Shown here in pieces: positions 10,577 through 22,694 of a DNA stretch of 64,000 nucleotides. Position 1 is the first letter of the stretch; every line of letters starts with the position of its first letter. The stretch covers positions 5,035,599 to 5,099,598 of the forward strand of contig OX030964.1 of the NCBI GenBank assembly GCA_943735955.1, written 5' to 3'. The notes under the pieces were generated by a model. It made no database searches, was not told the origin of the DNA, and worked only from the letters and a program-made list of their open reading frames with translations. Source of the stretch: Piscicola geometra. Taxonomy: Eukaryota > Annelida > Clitellata > Hirudinida > Piscicolidae. A program made the translations under genes and the position numbers.

Positions 10577-12363
10577 ATGATTTTCAATATCGTTTTTGTA
10601 TTATTGAGTGTATTTGGAATATTTGGTTTTTCTGAGAGTGAGTTCTTTCATTAAATGCATAACTTACTTAACCCGTCATTTAAAACTGTTACATTTTATT
10701 TATATGTTGATCATGATGCTATAATACTCTTATAGGACTGGAATATTGCCAGTTAGAAACATTCCAAGCTCAGTGTTCGAAGTCTGAAGTGGTGATGATG
10801 ACGATGGCCAACTATGGACGCATGCGTGTTGGAAAGTGCATTTCAGAAGAAGAGGTGGCTGGTTTCAGTCAAGATCTGAAGTACTTAGGCTGTTACACTG
10901 ATGTGATTAGACAGATGCATAAAAGGTGTTCTTTGGAAAAAGAATGTAAAATGGCAATTCCGAATAAAGAGTTGGACAAGACTCGAAACTGTTTTCCTGG
11001 TCTGAACCTGTATCTGGAAGCTGAATACGGATGCTTGCAAGGTAGGTAAAAGAAACTGTCTCCTAATAGTGTTTTACGTTGACATATATTTCGGAAAAAT
11101 TTCAGCAATAGACTCAGAGAGCAGTTGCAGCATAAAGACGAACCACCGAGGCAAACACCTGACCTCGCTGTACAAAGGTCATTGTGGACACGCCAACCAG
11201 CCCTGGCTGATCGAGGCTGACAGAGGTCAAAGGATCAAGGTCAAGATGCTTCCTTTGACAGGAGTTGACGACACTGAGGGCATGGGATGTGGAGGAGTGG
11301 TTGGTCATGTGGTGGAGAGGGGGTTGATGGGCAGGAATGTAAGCGTGTGTCGCAAGGGAGGTTTGATGCTGAACGGTGGTGGTGGTGAGAAGGAGAAGAA
11401 TGTGGAAGACAAGTGGGTGGGTGTGAGGAAGGAGGCTGAGTACGTATCAAGAGGCAATCGCTTGGAAGTGTACTTGCAAGACTGGAAGGAGAAAGAGTGG
11501 GCCGAAGAAAAGTTTTCAATCTCTTTTGAAGGTTTGCATTGCTTGAGTGTGTGCTGCATCGATGAAGAATAATGCTTTGAACATTGCTTTGGATTCAGCG
11601 GACGGATGTTCGGACATAATTCCTCACGAAGACTCGTGGATGAAGCGAGACAACGATGATTTAGTGGTCGGATGTTTTTCTTCGCAGCAAAAGTGGTATC
11701 TGAGATGCGAGAAGCAGCAGTGGAAAGGAGTTCTTGGCAACTGCTCTAGAAACAAGAATAAATTAGGTTTATAGCACAGTTCAAATTAAACTGGAATGAA
11801 TATTATTCAAAAAATTTTTATTTATATTATTAATTAAAAGAGAATCCAGTTGATGGAAATCCTCTTGAAGCACCAGTTTCAAAAGAAGCACTTCATAAGA
11901 CGATTGTTTTCCAGAAAGAAGAGGAAGGTAAAAGTTCGAAATGTTCTAGAGATTTTTTTTTCTTTCATTTTAAACTGAACCCTTAACTTCCACAGTGGTG
12001 GTGTTGGCAGCGTTGTGCGCTCTCGGAGTCCTCATATGCCTGGCTATCGTCTGCTTTGGATGCATCTGCTTCAAAAAGTTAACAAACTTTTAATCTTTTT
12101 ATGTACTTTTATATTTTAATACAAAAATTAAATATTTGTAAATAATAAAATCTAGATGCAGCTCTTTGACTGGCGACAAGAACACCTTCAAGAAACAGCC
12201 TTCCTTGTACTGCTCCAGTGGACAGTACAACCAGCCCCTCTTCAACAACCAACCAAGCAACAACTACCCCACCATCAGCAACAACAACAACAACACGCCT
12301 CATGATAATGATCTCAACAAGGAAGACGACAACAAATACTTTGATCTCGAGGCTGACAAATGA
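10577..12363 (+). CDS. T5: SUEL lectin-CUB type I membrane receptor
   Basis: Exons are 10577-10637, 10736-11041, 11106-11531, 11599-11766, 11841-11927, 11996-12077 and 12156-12363; 1,338 nt, 445 aa. From the promoter through exon 4 it is offset from T4 by exactly 2,092 bp and looks near identical. The last exon switches to the T2 type (LYCSSGQYNQPLFNNQ, tail YFDLEADK). Exon 1 to CUB proteins of T4 and T5 appear the same, so any functional difference would lie in the tail. Confidence 0.85.
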
Positions 12364-12582
12364 AAAGTTTTGAATTCCTTAATCTGTCATTTTGGACCAT
12401 TGACGCTTTGGTGTTGCATAGTGTTGATCTAGATAGAGAAACTTATTGTAGATTTTTTTTAGATTTCAGTCGTTGTGAGATATTTATGAATATATATATA
12501 TATATATGCATTAAAATAAATTCATTCATATAAATTTATAATTCTGTCATATTTACGAAACGTGTTTCAAATGTCTTCGATT

Positions 12583-12623
12583 TTGAAACGGTCCCTTACG
12601 ACATGAGTCTGTGGATATATAAG
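12583..12623 (+). promoter_or_regulatory. Promoter of T6
   Basis: TTGAAACGGTCCCTT at 12583-12597 and TATATAAG at 12616-12623. The start codon is at 12673. The sequence matches the T3 promoter (GTTGACAGACGC downstream), not T4/T5. Confidence 0.65.
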
Positions 12624-12672
12624 AGGACTTCTTTGAGTGTGGTTGACAGACGCAAAAATTTTTCCGAGAAAA

Positions 12673-14456
12673 ATGATTTTCAATATCGTTTTTGTATTAT
12701 TGAGTGTATTTGGAATATTTGGTTTTTCTGAGAGTGAGTTTTTTTATTAAATGCATAACTTACTTAACACGTCATTTAAAACTGTTACATTTTATTTATA
12801 TGTTGATCATGATGCTATGATGCTTTTATAGGGCTGGAATATTGCCAGTTAGAAACATTCCAAGCACAGTGTTCGAAGTCTGAAGTGGTGATGATGACGA
12901 TGGCCAACTACGGACGCATGCGTGTTGGAAAGTGCATTTCAGAAGAAGAAGCTAGTATCATTCAAGACCCAAAATATATAGGTTGTTACACTGATGTGAT
13001 TAGACAGATGCATAAGAGATGTTCATTAGAGAAAGAATGTAAAATGGCGATTCCGAATAAAGAGTTGGACAAGACTTGAAACTGTTTTCCTGGTCTAAAC
13101 CTGTATCTGGAAGCTGAATACGAATGCTTGCAAGGTAGGTAAAAGAAACTATCTCCTAATAGTGTTTTACGTTGACATATATTTCGTAAAAATTTCAGCA
13201 ATAGATTCAGAGAGCAGTTGCCGCATAAAGACGAACCACCGAGGCAAACACCTGACTTCGCTGTACAAAGGTCATTGTGGACACGCCAACCAGCCCTGGC
13301 TGATCGAGGCTGACAGAGGTCAAAGGATCAAGGTCAAGATGCTTTCTTTGGCAGGAAATGACGACACTGAGGGCATGGGATGTGGAGGAGTGGTTGGTCA
13401 TGTGGTGGAGAAGGGGTTGATGGGCAGGAATGTGAGCGTGTGTCGCAAGGGAGGTTTGATGCTGAATGGTGGTGGTGGTGAGAAGGAGAAGAATGTGGAA
13501 GACAAGTGGGTAGGTGTGAGGAAGGAGGCTGAGTACGTATCAAGAGGCAATCGTCTGGAAGTGTACTTGCAAGGCTGGAAGGAGAAAGAGTGGGCCGAAG
13601 AGAAGTTTTCAATCTCTTTTGAAGGTTTGCATTGCTTGAGTGTGTGCTGCATCGATGAAGAATAATGCTTTGAACATTGCTTTGGATTCAGCGGACGGAT
13701 GTTCGGACATAATTCCTCACGAAGACTCGTGGATGAAGCGAGACAACGATGATTTAGTGGTCGGATGTTTTTCTTCGCAGCAAAAGTGGTATCTGAGATG
13801 CGAGAAGCAGCAGTGGAAAGGAGTTCTTGGCAACTGCTCTAGAAACAAGAATAAATTAGGTTTATAGCACAGTTCAAATTAAACTGGAACGAATAATATT
13901 CAAAAAAAATTATTTATATTATTATTTAGAAGAGAATCCAGTTGAAAGAGATCCTCTTGAAGCACCAATACCAAAAGAAGCACTTCATAAGACGATTGTT
14001 TTCCAGAAAGAAGAGGAAGGTAAAAGTTCGAAATGTTCTAAAGATTTTTTTTTGTTTTATTTGAAACTGAACTCTTAACTTCCACAGTGGTGGTGTTGGC
14101 AGCGTTGTGCGCTCTCGGAGTCCTCATATTCCTGGCTATCGTCTGCTTTGGATGCATCTGCTTCAAAAAGTTAACAACCTTTTAATCTTTTTTATGTAAT
14201 TTTATATTTTAATATAAAAATTAAATATTCGTAAATAATAAAATCTAGATGCAGCTCTTTCACTGGCGACAAGAACACCTTCAAGAAACAGCCTCCCTTG
14301 TACTGCTCCAGTGGACAGTACAACCAGCCTCTCTTCACCAACCAACCAAGCAACAACTACCCCACCATCAGCAACAACAACAACAACACGCCTCATGATA
14401 ATGATCTCAACAAGGAAGACGACAACAAATATTTTGTTCTCGAAGCTGACAAATAA
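12673..14456 (+). pseudogene. T6: SUEL lectin-CUB membrane receptor with nonsense codon
   Basis: Exons are 12673-12733, 12832-13134, 13199-13624, 13692-13859, 13933-14019, 14088-14169 and 14249-14456; 1,335 nt in a continuous frame except for one codon. At 13077-13079 the CGA arginine of the other copies (KTRNC) is TGA, which truncates the lectin domain before its last two cysteines. The head is T3-like. Downstream exons show no further damage, which points to a recent C-to-T change. An AATAAA signal lies at 14467-14472. Confidence 0.75.
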
Positions 14457-14697
14457 ATGAAATGAAAATAAAGTGAATTAACTTCTTCCTTAATAATTTT
14501 TCCAAATCTCTTACATGCATTCCTTTTCACAACAAAAACATGGACATAGTAAATAGTTTAGCCAACATAGATATAAATCTGTCGTGCATTTTTTTAAAAC
14601 TATTTCGATAGTTTTCTTATACATTATAATTAACTTAGTTGTCCAACGTGTCGTGAATAAAGTCAAATTAGATCGAAAAATCAATGAGTTTATATTT

Positions 14698-14712
14698 TTG
14701 ACTAGATCCCTT
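14698..14712 (+). promoter_or_regulatory. Cluster promoter element, A1 copy (SYTEEFC class)
   Basis: TTGACTAGATCCCTT. The SYTEEFC class carries this element followed by a stretch of type TTAGCACTGTGAGTTAAAAG and a GAGCTCAAGCTTTGAGAAAA leader in A4, A14, A17, B13 and B15. There is no clear TATA box in this class. Confidence 0.6.
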
Positions 14713-14808
14713 AGTGCTTGAGTTAAAAAATCATGTGATCTCAGTCTTTGAGAAAATTAGGTTTGGGAGTTTAACCGACGCAAGTCTTTTGACCTTTATA
14801 AAATCATT

Positions 14809-15172
14809 ATGTGTGGAGTCTTTTTTTGGATTTTAGTTTTTTTGTGGAAGGTTGAAGTTAGTTATACAGAGGAATTTTGTAACTCTGAGATATTTCAGCC
14901 TATATGTCTAAAGAATGAGGTTTTATTAATCAGAAGTTCTATTTACGGAAGGAAAGCATTAGGGAAGTGTATTTCACCTGAAGGCACTCATTTTAAAGAA
15001 GCTATGAAGCTTCCAGGTTTCATCGGTTGCTACTCTGACGTGAGACACATCATTGAGCCTCAGTGTGCTGGAAAACAACTCTGTCAAATAACTGTAGCTA
15101 GAATAGAAGCTGATTCAAACTGTTCTAGTTTCTTTAAGGATTATTTGGATGTTGACTATGAATGCAAAAAAG
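14809..15172 (+). CDS. A1: variable signal peptide + SUEL lectin exon
   Basis: Start ATG 14809; donor AAAG|GTAAGG after 15172; 364 nt. The signal peptide is MCGVFFWILVFLWKVEVS and the mature start is EEFCNSEIF. All 8 cysteines are present, with IYGRKALGKC, GFIGCYSDVRHIIEPQC and DYLDVDYEC. It is the first unit of the array and the farthest, at 15 kb, from the constant exons. An AATAAA at about 15326 could allow a short secreted form if the donor is skipped. Confidence 0.8.
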
Positions 15173-15670
15173 GTAAGGAAGATTTATTTAATGTTCAATT
15201 GAATCATTACAATAGCCTTGTTGCAATGTTTCCAAAATCCTAGACTAAAAAAAATAATGTCTTAGAAAAAAGACTGAAACAAAGGAGAAATCAAATTTAT
15301 TCTTTTATATTTTTTAAAAATCTGGAATAAAGTATATCTCAAATCTATTGTTTAATATATAAAGTTGAAGATTAATTAATTAATTTATTTATTCGTTTTG
15401 AACGACTTTAATTGTGGGCCGCTCTTTGAACATCGGATAAGATATTTGAATAAAGAAGATCCAAAATTTGTTTAAGTCAGTTAAGTTTACCCGTTTACTT
15501 AATCTCAGTACGCACGGTTAATTGGTTGACAATATTATCAACATCAAATTTCATTGCCTATTTCAATTTAGAATTCATTGAATGTTGTTTCCCATTTTGA
15601 AAAGACCCCTTTGGTCGTAAAAAAGTGGTCTATAAGAAGGCTATAAACATCTTCAAGCTGAAAACTGAAG

Positions 15671-16028
15671 ATGAATCTGCTTTGGATCTTTTTATTTTTG
15701 TGGAAGATTCAAATTATTTTTCCAAAAGAGTTTTGTAATTCAGAGGTTTTCCAGCCTAGATGCCTTCAAAATGAGCTTTTGTATATAGAGAAAGCCATTT
15801 ACGGAAGAAAAGAATTCGGGAAATGTTTGAAAAACGAAGGAGAAGAAACACGGAAATTAATGGACTTTTCAGGATTCATTGGTTGCTACTCTGACATCAG
15901 AAAATATTTGGAACCTTTGTGTGCAGGAAGAAAAGACTGTGAAATACCTGTAGCTATAATAGAGGCGGATTCTGGATGTTCGAGCGTGTTTAAAAACTAC
16001 CTAGATGTTGAATACTTCTGCATTAGAG
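15671..16028 (+). CDS. A2: variable signal peptide + SUEL lectin exon
   Basis: Element TTGAAAAGACCCCTT at 15597-15611; ATG 15671; donor AGAG|GTAAGT after 16028, a consensus donor; 358 nt. The divergent mature start is FPKEFCNSEVFQPRC. The loop is unusual, with KNEGEETRKLMDFSGFIGCY and RKYLEPLCAG replacing the common RHIIEPQCAG. It pairs by type with B18 (KNEGE loop), so these two are candidate orthologous ends of the mirrored clusters. Confidence 0.8.
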
Positions 16029-16332
16029 GTAAGTTTAAACTTTGAAACTTTAAACAAATATTCAGTATTGCCTATAGACGGTATAGGTAAACCAAGCCGT
16101 TCGATTTTAATGAGTTCAAAATGACGACCATGATAAAACAGAACTCATTAGCTTTTTGTTATTGCATTAGTTGAAAAAAATCTATAAAAATCTACTTAGT
16201 TGCTTATCCTTAAAAACTCTAAAAGATCAAACAATTTCTCAAATAAAGTTTTGGTTTTTGACAAGATCCCTCCAAATTGTGTTATTACATGAGTTTAAAA
16301 CACTGCATCACTCAAGATTTACAAAATTAATA

Positions 16333-16693
16333 ATGAATTTATCTTTTTCTTGGTATTTGCTAATATTTTGTAACTTGAAGAGAAGTTTTGCAGAAGAGTT
16401 TTGTATTTCTGAGATTTTTCAGCCAAGTTGTTCAAAAAGTGACATTATTTTTATTAAGAATGCAATTTACGGGAGAAAAGAACTTGGAAGGTGTATTTCA
16501 GCTGAAGGCACTTTTGACGAATTCATGAAGCTTCCAGGCTTCATCGGTTGTTACTCTGACGTGAGACACATCATTGAACCTCAGTGTGCTGGAAGACAAC
16601 ACTGTGAAATTATAGTCTCAAGAATAAAGGCAGAATCTGCGTGCTCTAGCGTATTTAAAGAGTACCTAGACGTTGAGTACTTCTGCATTAAAG
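16333..16693 (+). CDS. A3: variable signal peptide + SUEL lectin exon
   Basis: Element TTGACAAGATCCCTC at 16258-16272; the start chosen is ATG 16333, which places a short hydrophobic leader (MNLSFSWYLLIFCNL) before RSFAEEFC. Earlier in-frame codons would lie upstream of the promoter element. Donor AAAG|GTAACG after 16693; 361 nt. It carries IYGRKELGRC, GCYSDVRHIIEPQC, and EYLDVEYFC. Confidence 0.8.
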
Positions 16694-16990
16694 GTAACGA
16701 GTTGAATCAGTTAATTAAAATATAATCTCATATTTTAAACAAATTATTTTTAACAATCACAAGTTTTCATTGCTGGAGAAAAATTTGAATTAGTCTTTTT
16801 GTATTTTTTATCTAACGCTGAGAGCAATAAAAATTTATAGTTTTTCGCTTTAAATCGTTTTTGAAAGCGAAAGTTCGGAATAGTTTTAAAAAGATGGTTT
16901 TATTTTCTCAAGTGTAAGCCACCTTTCATTATTAAGTATAATACATTATATTAGAATATTCTTTGGTTTTTTGTCAGCATAGCACTAAGG

Positions 16991-17740
<750 letters not shown>

Positions 17741-17986
17741 AAAGATTTAGTAAAAAAATAGCTTCAAGGTTATAAAAACTATGTTTTTAGACGAAACAAT
17801 GTTACTCTCACAAACAAATACTCTCTGTATAAAAATTCATGCTTCGGTGGAAATAAACATGATAACTTTATAGCAGTTCTGTCTGAATACAAAATTAAAT
17901 AACTGAAGTGATAAATTTTTGATTTTGACCAGACCCCTTAGAACTATGAGTTAAAAGAGGATTTGAGCTCAAGCTTTGAGAAAACA

Positions 17987-18353
17987 ATGCTCTGTGGAAC
18001 CCTCTTTTGGATTTTAGTTTTTTTTTGGAAAGTGGAAGTTAGTTATACAGAGGAATTTTGTATCTCTGAGATATTTAGGCCAAGATGTCTAAAGAACGAA
18101 GTTTTATTTATTAGAAGCGCTAGTTACGGAAGGAAAGAACTTGGGAGGTGTTTGTCTCTTGAAGGAGCCGCAACTTCTAAATACATGGGTGATCCTGAAT
18201 TTATTTGTTGTTACACTGACGTGAGACACATCATTGAACCTCAGTGTGCTGGGAGAGAAAAATGTGAAATATACGTAGCTAGAATAGAAGCAGATTCCAA
18301 ATGTTCAATATTTTTCAAAAATTATTTGGATGTCGACTTTGAATGCAAAAAAG
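17987..18353 (+). CDS. A4: variable signal peptide + SUEL lectin exon
   Basis: Element TTGACCAGACCCCTT at 17925-17939; ATG 17987; donor AAAG|GTAATA after 18353; 367 nt. SYTEEFC class. The domain has a ninth cysteine: the usual FIGCYTDV reads FICCYTDV. It also has ASYGRKELGRC, and a charged CAGREKCEIYVARIE strand. Confidence 0.8.
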
Positions 18354-18625
18354 GTAATAAATTTTTTTCAATCATCATAATAGCCTTTTTGAATTTTGAA
18401 TACGCGCTTTAGTTTTTGTTTAATTTTTAAAAAATCTAGACGCTTTATGATTTTAACAAGTATTCTTGAGAGATGCTCATACCAGGTAGATATGGAATTC
18501 ATCTTTAATGTCTTATACTAAACATTTATTAATTTATTTAATCTTATTAATAAAAGGTTAGCTTCTAGTTGAAAGTCATTTTTTACTTGTATATAAGCAC
18601 TGTGCTTATTTATTTTTTCACATTC

Positions 18626-18640
18626 TTGAGAAGACCCCTT
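18626..18640 (+). promoter_or_regulatory. Cluster promoter element, A5 copy (YSIEFC class)
   Basis: TTGAGAAGACCCCTT is followed about 12 bp later by CTTTATAAGGACATT, a TATA-like box. This pair precedes all YSIEFC-class exons (A5, A6, A9, A10, A11, A15, B8-B11), with the start codon 65-68 bp from the element. Confidence 0.7.
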
Positions 18641-18693
18641 CAGAAAATCTTCTTTATAAGGACATTTACTGGGAATTTAACCGAAAATTGAAC

Positions 18694-19051
18694 ATGAATC
18701 TAATTTTGTTGTTTTGTTTTTTGTGGAACATTAGAATTATGTATTCGATAGAGTTTTGTAACTCAGAAATATTCCAGCCCAGATGCTCTCAAAATGAGCT
18801 TCTCTACATAGAAAAAGCCATTCACGGAAGAAAGAGTTTAGGAAGGTGTTTGTCATTAGAAGGAGCTGCAAATTCTAAATACATGGATGATCCAGAATTC
18901 ATCGGTTGCTACACTGACGTAAGAAACATCATTGAACCTCAGTGTGCTGGAAGAAAAGTATGTGAAAGATATGTAGCTAGAATAGAAGCAAACTCCAGCT
19001 GCTCTAGTTTTCTCAAAAATTATTTAGATGTCGACTATGAATGCAAAAAGG
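18694..19051 (+). CDS. A5: variable signal peptide + SUEL lectin exon
   Basis: ATG 18694; donor AAGG|GTGAAG after 19051; 358 nt. The leader is MNLILLFCFLWNIRIM and the mature start SIEFCNSEIFQPRC. It carries IHGRKSLGRC (His for Tyr in the YGR motif), GCYTDVRNIIEPQC, and a CERYVARIE strand. The Tyr-to-His change falls in a residue that contacts sugar in known SUEL lectins. Confidence 0.8.
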
Positions 19052-19249
19052 GTGAAGAAAGTTTTATTTATCTCTTTCACTCGAATTATCACAACTATCT
19101 TATTATTTTTGTAATTGGTTGAAAAATATGTAGGCACGATAAACTTTGAAATATATATTTTTTAATTGTTTTATTTAAATTCTTGAGAAGATCCCTTTAG
19201 AAAATCTTCTATATAGGGAGATTCACTATGGATTGACTGAAGATTAAAA

Positions 19250-19607
19250 ATGAAGCTACTATTCTGGTTTTGTCTTTTGTGGGGCATTAGAGTTAAGTAT
19301 TCGATAGAGTTTTGTAATTCAGAAATATTCCAGCCCAGGTGCTCTCAAAATGAGCTTCTCTACATAGAAAAAGCCATTTACGGAAGGAAAGAACTTGGAA
19401 GCTGTATTTCAGCTGAAGGAGAAGCAACATCTAAATACATGGATGATCCAGGCTTTATCGGATGTTATACTGACGTGAGACACATCATTGAACCTCAGTG
19501 TGCCGGAAGACAACACTGTAAAATACATGTAGTTGGAATAGAAGCAGATTCTGGATGTTCTAGCGTCTTTAAAAACTATCTCGATGTTGACTATGTCTGC
19601 TTTAAAG
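19250..19607 (+). CDS. A6: variable signal peptide + SUEL lectin exon
   Basis: Element TTGAGAAGATCCCTT at 19183-19197; ATG 19250; donor AAAG|GTAGGT after 19607; 358 nt. The exon looks recombinant: a YSIEFC-class N half (CSQNELLYIEKAIYGRKELG) joined to a C half shared with A12, A13 and A15 (CKIHVVGIEADSGCSSVF, VDYVCFKG). Eight cysteines are intact. Confidence 0.8.
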
Positions 19608-20050
19608 GTAGGTATTGAGTCTTATATTTTTTTATATTGTAGAAAAAGCAAACATGGATCAATGAAAAAAGTCGCAAAGTATATGAGGAGTCGAGTAAGC
19701 CAAAGCAGAGAAGCTTTTTAATCGAGTAATCATACGGGTCCTCCTTATCGCCTGTCATTACACATTTTTTAAATAATAATTTTTTTAGAGTAAAATTGAT
19801 GTAAGAAAAGTGCGTCTTATACATGGTGTTTTAACGTAGCAACAAATATTTTTTGCAATTATGAAGTTTAAAACTCAAACTATTATTTTTCTCTATTAAG
19901 GTGCATTTTTCATTTAAAATTACAATTCATAAATTATCACAATTTACCCATTAAAAAAGAACATAATATTTTTGGTTAATGTATTGAAATGAAAATTAGT
20001 ATTTTCAAAAACCCTCATGCCAAACTAAATTTTTACCTATCTTTTCTCTT

Positions 20051-20065
20051 TTGACAAGACCCCTC
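20051..20065 (+). promoter_or_regulatory. Cluster promoter element, A7 copy (GSFAEEFC class)
   Basis: TTGACAAGACCCCTC is followed by CAAGCTATGCCATCAGATAA and a start codon only 47 bp downstream. The same spacing and nearly the same sequence occur before A12, A13, A16, B7 and B16. No TATA box is visible in this class. Confidence 0.7.
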
Positions 20066-20097
20066 CAAGCTATGCCATCAGATAAGCATAAAGACTG

Positions 20098-20488
20098 ATG
20101 TACTTGAGCACGAGAGAAGCCATCATGTATAGCTCTTTGTTTTGGATTGCAGTTTTTTTATGGAGCTCAAATGGAAGTTTTGCAGAAGAATTTTGTAACT
20201 CTGAGATATTCAAGCCAAGTTGTTTGAAGAATGAAATCTTGTTGATCAAGAACGCAATTTACGGAAGGAAAGAAATTGGAAGGTGTTTATCAGCTGAAGG
20301 CCCACCTGACGAAGACTTTTTGAAAAAGCCAGGTTACATCGGATGTTACTCTGACGTGAGACCCATCATTGAACCTCAGTGTGCTGGAAGACAAAACTGT
20401 GAAATCACTGTAGCTAGAATAGAAGCAGATTCTGGATGTTCTAACGTCTTTAAAAACTACCTAGATGTGGAATACTCCTGCATTAAAG
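20098..20488 (+). CDS. A7: variable signal peptide + SUEL lectin exon
   Basis: ATG 20098 (a second in-frame ATG at 20125 gives a more compact leader, MYSSLFWIAVFLWSSNGSFA); donor AAAG|GTAAAG after 20488; 391 nt. The loop is SAEGPPDEDFLKKPGYIGCY; RPIIEPQC replaces RHIIEPQC. The 3' flank is matched, inverted, by that of B13. Confidence 0.8.
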
Positions 20489-20670
20489 GTAAAGTTAGCA
20501 AACCATTGAATTAACAGATAACTCAACAATACTAATACAAATGTTCTTTTCAAAGCAATTGGAAATATGATTTTTTCAAAAACTTAAAATGTCATAATAT
20601 TTTGGGTTTAACAGTCTTTCATATATAAGATTGACAAAAGTTTAGTTACTTTAAAAATAAATATGTGCTG

Positions 20671-21717
20671 TAGAGACCGACCGAAACAGATATTTTTATT
20701 TCGGCCGAAACCGAAATTAAGCCGAAATTGAATATCAATTTTTGGCCGAAACCGAAATTAAACCGAAATTGTAATCATATTTTCGGCCGAAACCGAAGCC
20801 GAAACCGAAATTTTTTCCAACTTTTATTAAAAATGAAAAATAGTATTTAATGATGACAATGCCAGTTTAATAAGTGAATCCAAACAAGCGTATATTTTAA
20901 GCAAAAAAATAAAAAAATTTCAACAAAAATTTTTTTGTTGTTGTTGACAGGCTTTGCTTTGGTCAGACTGACATTTTGTAAAAAACTTCCAAATAGGATT
21001 CAACGAAATTCTCACAATTTATTTTTGAATTAATTAATCGAAGCCAAATCTTCTCGTTCTTTCGACTTATATATAGTTTTTTTCAAAGAATGGATATCTA
21101 GAATTCCACATGCTTGTATATGTTATTCGAACAATTAGTCTTATGTCACCCATAAATCAATTAACCACGATATCTAATAGATATCTATTAGAGATGAGAA
21201 TCGAACCCAAACTTAATAATTCGAGTTCGATTGAGGATATACAAATACTTACTTTTGACAATAACATTTTTTAAACAAATGTTTAAAAAAAGTTTTGTTA
21301 AATATCATCATTGAACGTATCCCAATTTACTTAAATTTCAAATACATGATTGTTGTTCCAGAGGCTTGTATATGTTATTCGAATAATCAGTCTGATGACA
21401 CTCATAAATCAATCAACCACGATAACTAATAGATATCTAATAGAGAATCGAATCCGAACTTAATAGTTCGATTGAGGATACAGATATATCAGATAAACTA
21501 CATAAATAAATAAAAATTTAGGTTTTTTGGTAAATATTAGATCCATTTCGGCCGAAACCAAAATTGAGCCAAAATTACAACATTATTTTCGGCCAAAACC
21601 GAAAAATTGTCGAAATTGTAAAATTAGATTCGGCCGAAACCGAAAAATAGCCGAAACTAATAAATTGACAATTTCGGCGCCGAAACCGAAACCGAACCGA
21701 ATTTCGGTCGGTTTCTA
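20671..21717. mobile_element. Non-autonomous hAT-like DNA transposon, 1,047 bp
   Basis: The ends are TAGAGACCGACCGAAA and, inverted, TTTCGGTCGGTTTCTA. The element is flanked by a perfect 8-bp direct repeat ATGTGCTG (20663-20670 and 21718-21725), the target-site length of hAT elements. Subterminal regions are dense in CGGCCGAAACCGAAA-type repeats on both sides. Two internal direct repeats (about 21109-21245 and 21363-21487) share CTTGTATATGTTATTCGA. No transposase frame exists. The mirror cluster holds the unoccupied site near 42110-42122. Confidence 0.9.
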
Positions 21718-21828
21718 ATGTGCTGGAAAACAAAAATGTGAAATATATGCAGCAAGAATAGAAGCAAATTCCAACTGTTCCACATTTCTCAAAAATTATT
21801 TGGATGTTGAATATGAAAGCAAAAAAAG
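21718..21828 (+). pseudogene. A8: SUEL lectin exon fragment
   Basis: Only the C-terminal third survives: CAGKQKCEIYAARIEANSNC, then a KNYLDVEYES end where the last cysteine codon is AGC. The donor region reads AAAA|GTGAGA. There is no signal peptide, promoter element or N half. The hAT-like element sits directly against its 5' end, but the empty site in cluster B (B12) is truncated at the same base, so the loss came before the insertion. Confidence 0.8.
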
Positions 21829-22336
21829 TGAGAAAGATTTTAATTTATATTCAATCATATCATCATAATAGATTTTTGCTTTTGCATGGGCGCTTTCATC
21901 GTTTTAAAAAATTTTCAAAATCTTAGACGCTTTAAAACTTTGAAAAAGTAACTTTTTTGGAAGATGCTTTTATCAGATATAAAATTTTTATTCAATGTTT
22001 TCTAATCTACATTAATTTATGGATTTATTTTCATTGACAAACAGTTAGCTTCGGTCTAAAAGGATAATTTATATATAAGAGTTTTTATTCTTTTGATCCA
22101 AATTGCGTTGAAAACATATTCTGGTTTTAATAGGCTGAAAAACAGAAATGCAATTTCCAGGAAATTAATTTTGATAGCATAACTCTCAAATTTTCGCGTT
22201 GATGCCAATATATGTAGATACGATAACTTTTGAAATATTTGTGAAATACTCTTTTTGTGTTCACATTCTTGAGAGGACCCCTTCAGAAAATCTTTTATAT
22301 AAGGACATTTACTGTGAAATGAACTGAAAATTAACA

Positions 22337-22694
22337 ATGAATCTATTTTTGTTGTTTTGTTTTTTGTGGAAAATTAGAGTTATGTATTCGATAGAGTTTT
22401 GTAATTCAGAAATATTCCAGCCCATATGCTCTCAAAGTGAGCTTCTCTACATAGAAAAAGCCATTTACGGAAGAAAGAGTTTAGGAAAGTGTTTGTCATT
22501 AGAAGGAGCAGCAAATTCTAAATACATTAATGATCCGGAATTCATTGGTTGCTACACTGGCGTGAGACACATCATTGAACCTCAGTGTGCGGGGAAACAA
22601 CACTGTGAAATAGCCGTAGCTAGAATAGAAGCAGATTCTGGATGTTCCATATTTTTCAAAAATTATTTGGATGTTGACTATGAATGCAGAAAAG
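22337..22694 (+). CDS. A9: variable signal peptide + SUEL lectin exon
   Basis: Element TTGAGAGGACCCCTT at 22269-22283; ATG 22337; donor AAAG|GTAAGA after 22694; 358 nt. The leader is MNLFLLFCFLWKIRVM. It carries IYGRKSLGKC, GCYTGVRHIIEPQC (Gly for Asp) and CEIAVARIE. Its 280-bp upstream flank is matched inverted upstream of B11, which makes A9 and B11 a clear mirror pair. Joined to the constant exons it gives 436 aa. Confidence 0.8.

Noticed and set aside
2692..13652. Repeated minus-strand frames of 64-148 aa within each T gene
   Set aside because: They lie antisense to the CUB and last exons, whose splicing and phases are consistent on the plus strand; they recur only because the genes are duplicated.
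22056..22337. 93-aa minus-strand frame conserved at 41495-41776
   Set aside because: Conservation is explained by the mirror duplication of the A9/B11 upstream flank; it overlaps the promoter element antisense and has no recognisable domain.
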